From NCBI GenBank assembly GCA_947176755.1, contig CAMWRW010000018.1, positions 1-32,430 of the forward strand: a DNA stretch of 32,430 bases. Reading direction: 5' to 3'. Of this stretch, positions 23,645 to 32,377 are shown one piece after another (positions within the stretch are counted from its first letter, which is position 1; each line of letters begins with the position of its first letter). A program made the translations under genes and the position numbers. This stretch comes from an uncultured Porphyromonadaceae bacterium. GTDB lineage: Bacteria > Bacteroidota > Bacteroidia > Bacteroidales > Muribaculaceae. The notes below the pieces were generated by a model. It was given only the letters and a program-made list of their open reading frames with translations, did not search any database and had not been told where the DNA came from.

Positions 23645-25996
23645 TCAGAAGGGATAACCGATAGCAAGGTGAAAGGCGAATGCACTGCGCGGCAGGACAT
23701 TGAAATATCCGGGCCTACCGGTGGAATATGGAGCGTGCAGACCGTAACCGAGGTCGCCACGAATCACCATCATTCCAATATCGACACGCAGTCCGACTCC
23801 TGTCCCCAGTGCGACATCCCTCCAGAAGTCCTTTGCCGTCAGCAACCCTCCGGGACGGAGATCATCCTTTTTCAGAAGCCATATATTTCCGGCGTCGACA
23901 AATAAGGCACCGTGAAGAATGCTGACTATCGGGAAGCGATACTCGCAGTTGGCCTCCAACTTGAAGCTACCTGTCTGATCAAAATAACCGTTAGCAGCGG
24001 CGCGGGGGGGACGATACGAACCGGGCCCGAGCGAGCGGACCGTAAAGGCCCGGATGGAGTTGGCTCCTCCGATGTAGAACTGTTCGGCATACGGGACCTC
24101 GGATGAATTTCCGTAGGCGTGCTCGGCGCCTACCAACAACCGGGAGACAAGCCATTGATCGCGTCCGGCTAACAATCGGCGTGAATAGACAACCTGGGCC
24201 TGGGCTTTCACAAATTGCGAGAATGGAATGCCGAATATCGTCTTTTTCCCTTTGACTCCGAAAAGACGCCACAATCCCCAGAAAACATTTCCACCCTCCA
24301 TCAGGTTAAGCGTAAAGTTAACTCCGTTGTTGTGGGCTCTTTCGAACCATCGGCTATAGTTGTAAGAATAGCTCATGGCCGGAATGAACTGGCTTTCAAA
24401 ACTGAGGGCCACCGCAGGATTCTGAGCCATAACGGAATCAAAATCATGCGTAGTGGAGAGAAGTTTTGCATAAGTCAGCTTGAATGGAGTGAACTGATTT
24501 GTAACTCTGCGGGAATAATTCCACTCATACGAGATTCCGGTGCTGAACTCTGCCATCTTGAAGAATGCCGGTCGATTTAGGAGGTCGGCGCCAAGATTGA
24601 TCGTTGTCCAGTTGAGTTCGGAGTTTGTCCGTCTGACAAATTTAGGCGCGAGCAATCTGGGGAAGGCGAGCGAACCCTGCAATCCGAACTCATAACTGTT
24701 CATGAGGTTGGAATGTCCCGTACCGGTCTGCCACTCGTAGCTTCCCGTGAGTTTAATCGAGAGGCGTTCGGCGCCTCCAAAGAGGTTATTGTGGGTCAAA
24801 CCGAGAGTGAGCCCCGGGCCGAGATATGAGTTGGATTTCGACGTTACGTTAGCCTCGACGGATGCTTCCATCGAGCGCTGGAACTGACATGTTATGTAGA
24901 GGTCAAGGGTCGGATTGACCGAAGAGGTGTCGGCGGGGACAGCCTGCAACTGTATATTTCCGAATATTCCGAGGCGCGCGAGACGTTCCTGAGTGCGGTC
25001 CATGTCGCGGACGGAAAATAGTTTTCCTTCGCGGAACGTGATTGCCGAGGTGATCATGTTTGGCCGGAGGCGGGCAGGCCGCATGACGATAAGATCTCCT
25101 TTCCGGGTGTCGATTGTGTCCGGCGTGCCGGGATTATTCGTACTTCTCCGAAGGATGTAAGTCGTGATGTTGCCGGTCCGGAACTGACGACGCGCGATCT
25201 CGGGCATATTATCCGCCAAAACGAGCTTCAGCGCCACACACTGGGGAGTTATCAGCGTATCAGCCAGAAATTCTATATAATCAGGCTTGAAATAATAGTA
25301 GCCGCGGTTTCGCATTGCGTTGGCAATCTTGATCCTGACATCAGCAAGGGAGTCAATGCAGAACCGCTCTCCTTTTACAAGATAGGAGCTTTTTCTTGCA
25401 ACGGAATCAATAAAACGACTCTCCGAAGATTTGCCATTAAGATATATGATGCTGTCAATCAAATATGGGTCTGCAACGTCGATATCATAGATCACATTCG
25501 CAATCTTGGGATTCTTTTTCGGCTGAAGTTTGAAAGAGGCTTTTGACCGGAAAAACCCGTTGTTGTCAAGAATCGTTTCAATAGCCTTCACACGCGATTC
25601 AGGCCGGACATCACTGATAAGCACCGGCGTTGAAATCATCTGATTTGCAAACCAACGGATAAGACCTTTTGCAGAATCTCCCTTCGCATTATAGACCCAT
25701 AAGCCTAAGGGAAATGGAAACCGGCGATAAGGCTGGATGAAGGGAATTGCATTGTTAGGTTTGACATCGACTGACTTGATTATCTCAGACTCCACGTCTG
25801 AAGGGATTTTTTCTCCTTCCGAGGAATAGAATTTGAAATAGGAACCGTTGTAAAGGGTCTCCCCGGGACCAAGACGTTTGGTTGTTGAACATCCGCCGAG
25901 AAGGAGCGCTCCGACAAGAAGAACGAGCAATGAAGCAAGACTTCTGATGCTGATGTCGCGATTGCGACCATATATATAAGGAAGCTTAATTCTCAT
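23645..25996 (-). CDS. TamL, lipoprotein TamA/BamA-family outer membrane protein
   Basis: The 783-residue protein has a lipoprotein signal with lipobox LLGGC (Cys36) after a 20-residue basic leader, POTRA-like repeats in about residues 70-400, and a C-terminal 16-strand Omp85 barrel. The barrel shows YIGGANSIRAF and the FVDAGN strand, and ends in aromatic residues. Bacteroidota Omp85 proteins with a lipid anchor and a TamB partner are called TamL. They are thought to insert or organise outer-membrane components together with TamB. The start codon overlaps the stop of tamB by 4 bp, so the pair is translationally coupled. BamA is excluded because BamA has a Sec signal without lipobox and different neighbours. 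Confidence 0.88.
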   Translation of the reverse strand: MRIKLPYIYGRNRDISIRSLASLLVLLVGALLLGGCSTTKRLGPGETLYNGSYFKFYSSEGEKIPSDVESEIIKSVDVKPNNAIPFIQPYRRFPFPLGLWVYNAKGDSAKGLIRWFANQMISTPVLISDVRPESRVKAIETILDNNGFFRSKASFKLQPKKNPKIANVIYDIDVADPYLIDSIIYLNGKSSESRFIDSVARKSSYLVKGERFCIDSLADVRIKIANAMRNRGYYYFKPDYIEFLADTLITPQCVALKLVLADNMPEIARRQFRTGNITTYILRRSTNNPGTPDTIDTRKGDLIVMRPARLRPNMITSAITFREGKLFSVRDMDRTQERLARLGIFGNIQLQAVPADTSSVNPTLDLYITCQFQRSMEASVEANVTSKSNSYLGPGLTLGLTHNNLFGGAERLSIKLTGSYEWQTGTGHSNLMNSYEFGLQGSLAFPRLLAPKFVRRTNSELNWTTINLGADLLNRPAFFKMAEFSTGISYEWNYSRRVTNQFTPFKLTYAKLLSTTHDFDSVMAQNPAVALSFESQFIPAMSYSYNYSRWFERAHNNGVNFTLNLMEGGNVFWGLWRLFGVKGKKTIFGIPFSQFVKAQAQVVYSRRLLAGRDQWLVSRLLVGAEHAYGNSSEVPYAEQFYIGGANSIRAFTVRSLGPGSYRPPRAAANGYFDQTGSFKLEANCEYRFPIVSILHGALFVDAGNIWLLKKDDLRPGGLLTAKDFWRDVALGTGVGLRVDIGMMVIRGDLGYGLHAPYSTGRPGYFNVLPRSAFAFHLAIGYPF

Positions 25997-28900
25997 TTCT
26001 TTTCGTTGACTTCTTTCTCGTTTTTGTTGATTTCTTCAAGAATTTCCTTGATGCTGTCGGGGACTTGAACAGACTTCGTGGAGTCGCTTTCAGTGAGCGC
26101 ACTGACAAGTTTTTTCCTTTTTCGTCGGCCGAAATGGAAAAGGTTGGCGAGATTGCTTAATGAACGACGCATCACAAAGGCCACACCCATTTCCGTGATT
26201 TCCCCTTCGAGGATACTTTCGTAACCGACATGTCGGAAGAGGCGCACACTCATGTTGAGAGTCTGAGTCTGTTTCAGAATATACTCGAGAGAAACGTCGC
26301 TCACAAGGTTATTCGCCAGATTTGCATCGGGGGAAGCATCCGTGCTGTAATTTCCACCGACAAGAATTTTAAACCGGTTGTTGAAGAGGGATTTCGACAA
26401 CTGATAGGAATAGCTTGTCTGTGTCGCGGAATTTCCGTCTACGGTCCGGCTATACTGGTCGATTCCGAACGACAGATCAACGCCGCGTACATTCTGAGCG
26501 AGCCATGAATTCAGCTGGCTTTCCAACAGAGAATACAGGACGTTACCACTGAGGTCGGTATTGGCTTTCGTTCCCGAGGCGGAATACTGATTGTAGAGCA
26601 GAAGATTCATCGCCTGAGTCTGTCGCTGGTCGGCGCTCATGGTCTGGAGCTCATTCTGAATCGTGAGGTCGTCGGGTGAAGAGAGGTCGAAGCCCATATT
26701 GAGCCGTTCGAGCGTATTCGAAAGTTGGAGAGTGATAAGGAAGTTTACCAGACGGGAATTTCCATTATCATTCACATTTGCCTTCATTTCGTCGTAGGCA
26801 GTGATGTCAAGAATGGGATCCATCAGTTCGCCGGTCCACTTGACATTGCTTGCCGGATTGAATGAGAACATCCTCTCCCCGATTACAGGAATCGAATAGC
26901 GCACATATCCGTCTCCGAGCGTGAGCGTGCCGTTAAGAGTCATATCTCCCATATAATTCTGGAAGTAACGAAGATTGGCCGTCGGGTTGACGATGAGCTT
27001 GTCGGTGCCGTTGGTTGAAAGCATGACAGTGGCCTGCGTACCGGGAGAGATTGTCAGTCCGGCCGTGATACGCATATTCAGTGAGGATTCCACAATTGAG
27101 TCACTCTTTGCAACCTGCGAAGAATCGTTGAAATTGACAAATTTCACAATATCCTGTTCCTGCGACTTGAGTTCTGAAGGAGCCATATTGAGCCTGTAGG
27201 TAGCATCGGTCGTGCCAAGCAGATTGACATTGCCATCAATATTGAGACGTTTCATGGGTCCTTTCACAGTTGCCCCAAGCGTAAGGAATATTTTGCCATA
27301 CAGGTCTCCACGCGAACGCTTGTCGGTGTTCAGGAGCTGGAAGTTGGTGGCGTTAAGTCCGAGATCGAAAAGGATGTTGCTGAAGCTGCGGGCATTGACA
27401 GTGCCGTTAAGCGTCAAGGGATTATCGTTGGCGCCACGGATATTGAAATTATCGAAAGTCACCACGTTGTCTTCCACGGCCACCGGAGAGTGTTCAAGGG
27501 AAAGGGATGAAGCCATTATAGGCAGCTCCACCTTGACGGAATCGAAAGCAAGGTGTCCGTTGAGCAAAGGCTCGGTGAAAGATCCGGTCATCCGCATCCG
27601 GCCGTTGAGCCACCCCGAAAGATTGACATTATCACCAAGGAATGGATTTGCTATATTCAGAGGAAACCGGGTGAGGTTAAGTCCGATACTATCGGCCTTA
27701 AGAGCTCCCTCGTGTGGGGAGAGACTGGCAACAAGTCCGACCGCCTTTTCTCCATTAACAAGCAGACGGGCCTTGAGATCGGAGGAACCGTTCAAACCGT
27801 AACCGGCATCAAAATCAAGGTCAAGGTCGCCGACTTGCATCTTGTCGTAAGTGAGCCGATGGATTCCGAGGGTTCCGCGTCCGTCAAGCCGTGAATCCGA
27901 ATAATTGATATTCATATCCGCATTAATCGAGGCAGTCAACGGAGGGGCTGCTATCGCCATTTGCAGGAAGTCCTCGATATGGAGATTGTCGATCTTGAGA
28001 TGAAGTTCATCTTGTCCGAACTCGCCCGGTTCTGTTTTTGCCAAGATACTACTTTGCGCACTCTTTGCCAAGAGATTTGCGTTGATCGCCAGTGTCGAGA
28101 GATTGCAGTCAAGATAGTTGTCGGCATTGAACGTCCAGGGGAGATAAGCGATTGTAGCCTTTAGCGGAGTGAAGTGGACAGACACCACGCTGTCGAGCAT
28201 GGAGGCGGTAAGACCGATACGGTAGCCCATTTCGCCCTTTATATTGTGTTGAGTCAGGAACGCACCGATACGATTCTTTCCCAGATATCCGTTTACAGAG
28301 ACCTCGGCAAATTCGTCGAGCGTGCCGGGGCGATTGCCAAGATGTGCTTTATAATCAAGAAGTTTTCCGCGACTCTTCAGGTTTAGATTGATTGTGTCAA
28401 GTTGGAGTGAGCCGCTGGCAAACTGAAGCAGGTCAACCCTTCCTGTGAGAAGAGAATCGTGAGCCAGATTAACCGAAACCGTATCAAGGGAAATGCCCGT
28501 TGGGCCAAGCACCTGGGAGAGGAGTCCCCTGCCTGAAGCATTGATATCAAGGTTAAATGGGGGAAGGACACTTGATAGCGTATCGACATTCAGATTGCGG
28601 TCCTTAATTTGAGCAGTAAGGATATCAGATGCGGAAGTAAAGGAGGAGATGATTTTTTCAAGACCGGCCTCCGACTTGAAGTCGAGTTTGGTCAGGAGCG
28701 ATTCAACGTTAAGCGCAGTGTTGAAAGGATCTGTCTTGACATGGGCTGTGACTCCGGCGGGGAGATGAATGAATTGGTCGGGGAGATTCCAGTCAAGACG
28801 TTCAACCGCCAAATCAACATCATAGGTCCATTTGCCGGGACTTGCCGTGCCGGCGAGGCGAATGTCGCCGCTGCCCTGACATAGGGAATCAGACAGACCA

Positions 28901-30921
28901 AGTTTCTGAAGGTTGAGGTCGCGCAGACGGGCAACGAGATCGAACGTATAATCATCGGGGAGGATTCGGCCCGTTCCGTCCACATCAAGATCAAGCCCGG
29001 GATTGGGAGAGGAAGCGAATAGAGTCAGAAGTCCGTCACGGTCGAGCGATATATCAGCATGGATGTCGCGTAAGGGCACATTATTGTATTCAATAGCGGA
29101 AAGAACGACCCTTGCATCCGTGACCGCCCTCCCCGAGAGAGGATTGAATCCGGCTCCGTTAGCCACAACGCTTCCTGAAACATGGCCAATTCCGACCGAA
29201 GGGAGGAATTGACCCACGTTGATATTCTTCATCGAAAGATCAGCCTGATAAGTTTCAGGGGTGAGGGCCACTTTCCCGACAGCCGCAAGGTCGCCGGCCG
29301 TTGAGGTCAGATTGAAATCAGCGCCGTAAGCCATTCCTTTCGCGTCGGCTTTTCCTTTGATGTTGAAGGCCGGAATCTTTATTTCAGATTGACCCATGAA
29401 TCGCTCCGCTACAGAGGGATCGCTTAATGTGCCATCGAAGTCTAAATGTCCGGCCAGCTTCTTGACATCAAGCAAATTAGAAGCCTCTCCCTTAGCCTTT
29501 AAGGCCACGACTTCGCGAATTGAGGCGTCGAGGCGCTGAATGGCGAGGCGGGCCAGCGTTCCGGCAGCCTTAATATCGAAGTCGAGCGGATTCCTACCCG
29601 GCACCATCGAAGTATAGCTCTTAAGGTCGGGCATGAACGCATCAATATCGGGGAGTCCGACCCTACCTTTCGCATCGACGTTCATTTCAGGGGACGCACC
29701 GCCCGACATCATTGCGAACGGAATTTCAGCTGTCGCGGCAAGGCGGGTATATGGAGTGGACAAAGAGAAGTTTTCGAGGCCTAATCCAATGGAGTCAATC
29801 GTGACAAGACCCGATCCGCGTTCGATTGCAAGGCCACATCTCTCGCGCGCTTTCATCCTCGTCAGGGGCAGCCTGACCGTGCTGGATTCGTTATAGAAAT
29901 CTTTAAGGCCCAGTCCGTCGACGTATACTTCAATATAGTTGGCATCGAATCCCGGAAGAGGTTTGGCTCCTACAATTCCGTAATGGGCCATCACTCTGTC
30001 CAGGGATATGCTATCTCCTTTTATCACCATCGGGGGGCCGGACGAGGGTTCGGAAGGAGGTGCCGGATGAGCTGCCACCCATTCCGGAGTGGGCGCCAGA
30101 TAAGTAAAAGAGCCGTCAGCGATAGCCGCACGTTTCCATTGCACGAGATTTTTCCCCAAATCAACCTTCGCATGACTGATTTCGACAGTCTTCATATTGA
30201 CATCCATAGTGTCGATCGTGGGAAGCATCGACATCGCGAACGTGAAATTGTTGAGTTTCAAATCGCGGGCCTCAATCACCATGGGGGTTGACGATGATGC
30301 CGTGTCGACCGTATCCTTCTTCTGCTTCCAGACATCCATAAACAAGCTCAATCGACCGTCGGAGATATTAGCTTTGTTCAGAAGGATATGCATATCACGC
30401 AGGTTGATCGCACTCTTATCATCGACATCAAGTTTGCCGGCATCCACAGTCAGAATCATCGAGGAATCGGGAGAAACCATTCTGTAATATCCGTCAAGGA
30501 GGGATAGTTTCTCGATGTCGAGGTCGAGTTTAAGCAAAGGAAGCAGCTTCACGTCGGCGAGTACTTCCCCTGCACGAACCATCGTATCTCCGGAAGCCTC
30601 CAACACCGACACTTTTTCAAGAGAAATATCAAAAGGGAACCGGAGACGAAACTTGCCGATATTAATCTTCATACCCGTGGATTTAGCCACATAATCAGAA
30701 GCAAATTTCACGGCAAAATCCTGCACCGGAGGCAGATATAACAAAACGGGAAGCAAAAGGATGAACAGAAAGATCCATCCGACCGTCTTAAGCAAACGTC
30801 TGAGCCAGGTAGTTTTAATCCAGTGGTGCTTCGGGGCTCGATCGGTCTTTATATTGTTTTCCTTCTTATCGTCCGGATTATTTTCGACGACGGATGAGGA
30901 AGGAACTTTATCATTATTCAT
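25993..30921 (-). CDS. tamB: TamB, AsmA-like envelope-spanning protein
   Basis: The 1642-residue protein has a disordered polar N-terminus (1-32), one signal-anchor helix (about 44-63), then a very long run of beta-strand-rich AsmA-like repeats. It ends with the DUF490/TamB C-terminal domain (about 1250-1580, with repeated Gly-Ser-Asp-Asn strands) and a basic-acidic tail rich in Lys and Glu. Members of this superfamily form hydrophobic grooves that bridge the inner and outer membrane and are implicated in phospholipid transport or outer-membrane protein assembly. tamL follows with a 4-bp overlap. A consensus -7 box on the minus strand, TAATTTTG (30961-30968), is the probable operon promoter. 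Which cargo it carries here is not known. Confidence 0.9.
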   Translation of the reverse strand: MNNDKVPSSSVVENNPDDKKENNIKTDRAPKHHWIKTTWLRRLLKTVGWIFLFILLLPVLLYLPPVQDFAVKFASDYVAKSTGMKINIGKFRLRFPFDISLEKVSVLEASGDTMVRAGEVLADVKLLPLLKLDLDIEKLSLLDGYYRMVSPDSSMILTVDAGKLDVDDKSAINLRDMHILLNKANISDGRLSLFMDVWKQKKDTVDTASSSTPMVIEARDLKLNNFTFAMSMLPTIDTMDVNMKTVEISHAKVDLGKNLVQWKRAAIADGSFTYLAPTPEWVAAHPAPPSEPSSGPPMVIKGDSISLDRVMAHYGIVGAKPLPGFDANYIEVYVDGLGLKDFYNESSTVRLPLTRMKARERCGLAIERGSGLVTIDSIGLGLENFSLSTPYTRLAATAEIPFAMMSGGASPEMNVDAKGRVGLPDIDAFMPDLKSYTSMVPGRNPLDFDIKAAGTLARLAIQRLDASIREVVALKAKGEASNLLDVKKLAGHLDFDGTLSDPSVAERFMGQSEIKIPAFNIKGKADAKGMAYGADFNLTSTAGDLAAVGKVALTPETYQADLSMKNINVGQFLPSVGIGHVSGSVVANGAGFNPLSGRAVTDARVVLSAIEYNNVPLRDIHADISLDRDGLLTLFASSPNPGLDLDVDGTGRILPDDYTFDLVARLRDLNLQKLGLSDSLCQGSGDIRLAGTASPGKWTYDVDLAVERLDWNLPDQFIHLPAGVTAHVKTDPFNTALNVESLLTKLDFKSEAGLEKIISSFTSASDILTAQIKDRNLNVDTLSSVLPPFNLDINASGRGLLSQVLGPTGISLDTVSVNLAHDSLLTGRVDLLQFASGSLQLDTINLNLKSRGKLLDYKAHLGNRPGTLDEFAEVSVNGYLGKNRIGAFLTQHNIKGEMGYRIGLTASMLDSVVSVHFTPLKATIAYLPWTFNADNYLDCNLSTLAINANLLAKSAQSSILAKTEPGEFGQDELHLKIDNLHIEDFLQMAIAAPPLTASINADMNINYSDSRLDGRGTLGIHRLTYDKMQVGDLDLDFDAGYGLNGSSDLKARLLVNGEKAVGLVASLSPHEGALKADSIGLNLTRFPLNIANPFLGDNVNLSGWLNGRMRMTGSFTEPLLNGHLAFDSVKVELPIMASSLSLEHSPVAVEDNVVTFDNFNIRGANDNPLTLNGTVNARSFSNILFDLGLNATNFQLLNTDKRSRGDLYGKIFLTLGATVKGPMKRLNIDGNVNLLGTTDATYRLNMAPSELKSQEQDIVKFVNFNDSSQVAKSDSIVESSLNMRITAGLTISPGTQATVMLSTNGTDKLIVNPTANLRYFQNYMGDMTLNGTLTLGDGYVRYSIPVIGERMFSFNPASNVKWTGELMDPILDITAYDEMKANVNDNGNSRLVNFLITLQLSNTLERLNMGFDLSSPDDLTIQNELQTMSADQRQTQAMNLLLYNQYSASGTKANTDLSGNVLYSLLESQLNSWLAQNVRGVDLSFGIDQYSRTVDGNSATQTSYSYQLSKSLFNNRFKILVGGNYSTDASPDANLANNLVSDVSLEYILKQTQTLNMSVRLFRHVGYESILEGEITEMGVAFVMRRSLSNLANLFHFGRRKRKKLVSALTESDSTKSVQVPDSIKEILEEINKNEKEVNEKK

Positions 30922-30960
30922 TATCAGGAGGAAAAGTATATCGTAAACTCAATACAAAGA

Positions 30961-30968
30961 CAAAATTA
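30961..30968 (-). promoter_or_regulatory. Likely -7 box of the tam operon
   Basis: TAATTTTG on the minus strand, about 40 bp before the tamB start. The -33 position has TTTA, not TTTG. Confidence 0.5.
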
Positions 30969-31032
30969 ACTATTTTTTAGAGAGTAGAGAAATAAAAGAG
31001 CGATAAAATAAGGGAAGCAAAAAAAGGAAGCT

Positions 31033-31066
31033 AAAAAAGGAGGTTATCCAAAATGGATAACCTCCT
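31033..31066 (-). terminator. Rho-independent terminator of rplU-rpmA
   Basis: A perfect 12-bp stem (31038-31049 with 31055-31066, 5-nt loop) is followed on the minus strand by six T. Confidence 0.93.
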
Positions 31067-31099
31067 GATAAGTTTAATCTCGGCAGGAGCCGGGAAGGC

Positions 31100-31363
31100 T
31101 TAGTTAGCCTGATGGGGCTGAACGTTGATGAACTTACGACCTTCCTTGCCGGTGGTGAACACCACAATTCCGTCAATAAGGGCGAAGAGAGTATGGTCTT
31201 TACCCATTCCTACGTTGAGGCCGGGATGATGAACCGTACCACGCTGACGCTTGATGATGTTGCCTGCCTTGCATTTCGCACCACCAAAAATCTTCACACC
31301 AAGTCGTTTGCTTTCTGATTCGCGGCCGTTCTTCGAACTACCGACACCTTTCTTATGTGCCAT
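31100..31363 (-). CDS. rpmA: 50S ribosomal protein L27
   Basis: L27 reaches the peptidyl-transferase centre with its N-terminus. The 87-residue protein begins [16 protein letters not shown], then [17 protein letters not shown] and [18 protein letters not shown], all diagnostic. No cleavable N-terminal leader of the Firmicutes type is present. It lies 13 bp after rplU in the classic rplU-rpmA pair. Confidence 0.98.
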   Translation of the reverse strand: MAHKKGVGSSKNGRESESKRLGVKIFGGAKCKAGNIIKRQRGTVHHPGLNVGMGKDHTLFALIDGIVVFTTGKEGRKFINVQPHQAN

Positions 31364-31376
31364 GTTTCTTTTCGGT

Positions 31377-31700
31377 TTATGCGGTTACTATTTTTTTGAT
31401 CATCACTTTAGTGAACTGCTGACGGTGACCGTTAAGGCGGCGATAGCCTTTGCGACGTTTTTTCTTGAATACGATCACTTTGTCACCCTTTACAAGGGGT
31501 TCGAGCACTTCACATTCTACTTTTGCGCCGTCAACCGTGGGAACTCCTACAGTCACGTTGCCGTCGGCGTCAAGAAGAAGCACTTTGTCAAAGCTTACTT
31601 GCTCGCCGGCCTTTACCTCGTTGCCGAGATGATGAACATACAGATACTTGCCTTCTTCAGCCTTGAACTGCTGTCCTTTGATTTCTACAATTGCAAACAT
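31377..31700 (-). CDS. rplU: 50S ribosomal protein L21
   Basis: L21 binds 23S rRNA early in assembly. From the ATG at 31700 it has 107 residues ([12 protein letters not shown] at the start, then [33 protein letters not shown], and [10 protein letters not shown] near the end). The frame is open 87 bases further upstream, but that part is not L21-like and lies in the leader. It is transcribed from a perfect promoter at 31818-31849, leaving a 5' leader of about 110 nt. Confidence 0.97.
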   Translation of the reverse strand: MFAIVEIKGQQFKAEEGKYLYVHHLGNEVKAGEQVSFDKVLLLDADGNVTVGVPTVDGAKVECEVLEPLVKGDKVIVFKKKRRKGYRRLNGHRQQFTKVMIKKIVTA

Positions 31701-31817
31701 TTTGTTGCTTGAAATTTTAATTAATACTACCGCAAGGTGGTTCTTCCGACCGAAAGGAGCGCGTCCTTCACCTGCCATCCGACACACTTAATCAGACCTC
31801 CACGGCTTTTGCGACTG

Positions 31818-31849
31818 CAAAATTAGTGATTCCATTTGGATTTTCCAAA
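31818..31849 (-). promoter_or_regulatory. rplU-rpmA promoter
   Basis: On the minus strand TTTG (31846-31849) and TAATTTTG (31818-31825) with exactly 20 bp between. The -33 box is half of a palindrome shared with the rpsO promoter. Confidence 0.88.
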
Positions 31850-31866
31850 TATTATAAGTAATTTTG
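31835..31866 (+). promoter_or_regulatory. rpsO promoter
   Basis: TTTG (31835-31838) and TAATTTTG (31859-31866) with exactly 20 bp between. It overlaps the rplU promoter on the opposite strand; the two -33 boxes are only 7 bp apart. Confidence 0.88.
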
Positions 31867-31983
31867 CACCGCTTTTCGCGGAAAAGTCCCTCCTGAGAGA
31901 GCAGTGAGATCAGGCTTTTGGTAGAAAAGCACCAACAATTTTACTAACCGATCGCACTCCGCGGTCAAAAATCAACTCTCAAA

Positions 31984-32259
31984 ATGCATCTTTCACCCGA
32001 AGAAAAGAAGAAAATTTTCGAAACTTACGGCACAGGCCCCGGCGACACCGGCAGCCCCGAAAGCCAGATCGCACTTTTCTCTGTTCGTATCAAGCACCTC
32101 ACTGAGCATCTTAAGTCGAACAAGAAAGACTATACCACCGCTCGCGCCCTCAAAGCTCTTGTTGGTCAGCGTCGCAGCCTTCTTGACTATCTTATCCGCA
32201 AGGATATCAATCGCTACCGTGCGATTATCGCCAAGAAAGAACTCGGTATCCGTAAGTAA
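31984..32259 (+). CDS. rpsO: 30S ribosomal protein S15
   Basis: S15 is a primary 16S rRNA binder. The 91-residue protein has the core GTGPGDTGSPESQIALFS, the KDYTTARALKALVGQRRSLLDYL helix region and a C-terminal RYRAIIAKKELGIRK. The leader of about 110 nt contains pairable segments (31892-31896 with 31910-31914, and 31914-31919 with 31925-31930), a possible site for S15 autoregulation, which in other bacteria acts through leader RNA. pnp, the common downstream neighbour, is not present; a terminator follows at once. Confidence 0.97.
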   Translation: MHLSPEEKKKIFETYGTGPGDTGSPESQIALFSVRIKHLTEHLKSNKKDYTTARALKALVGQRRSLLDYLIRKDINRYRAIIAKKELGIRK

Positions 32260-32282
32260 TCTCTTTCTTAGAAAAGATTTGA

Positions 32283-32313
32283 AAAGCAGCCTCCGGGCTG
32301 CTTTCTTTTTTTT
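32283..32313 (+). terminator. Rho-independent terminator of rpsO
   Basis: A 9-bp stem (32283-32291 with 32296-32304, 4-nt loop) is followed by C and eight T. Confidence 0.92.
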
Positions 32314-32336
32314 ATCAGCACACCATGCAGATATGC

Positions 32337-32372
32337 AAAAAAAATTAGAGGTCTGCCATTTGACAAACCTCT
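32337..32372 (-). terminator. Terminator after the tRNA-Asn gene
   Basis: A 6-bp stem (32347-32352 with 32367-32372) with further inner pairing is followed on the minus strand by AA and eight or so T. It begins 5 bp after the tRNA 3' end. Confidence 0.7.
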
Positions 32373-32377
32373 TGATG

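Noticed and set aside
31701-31787. N-terminal extension of L21
   Set aside because: Not L21-like; it is the leader between the promoter and the ATG at 31700.
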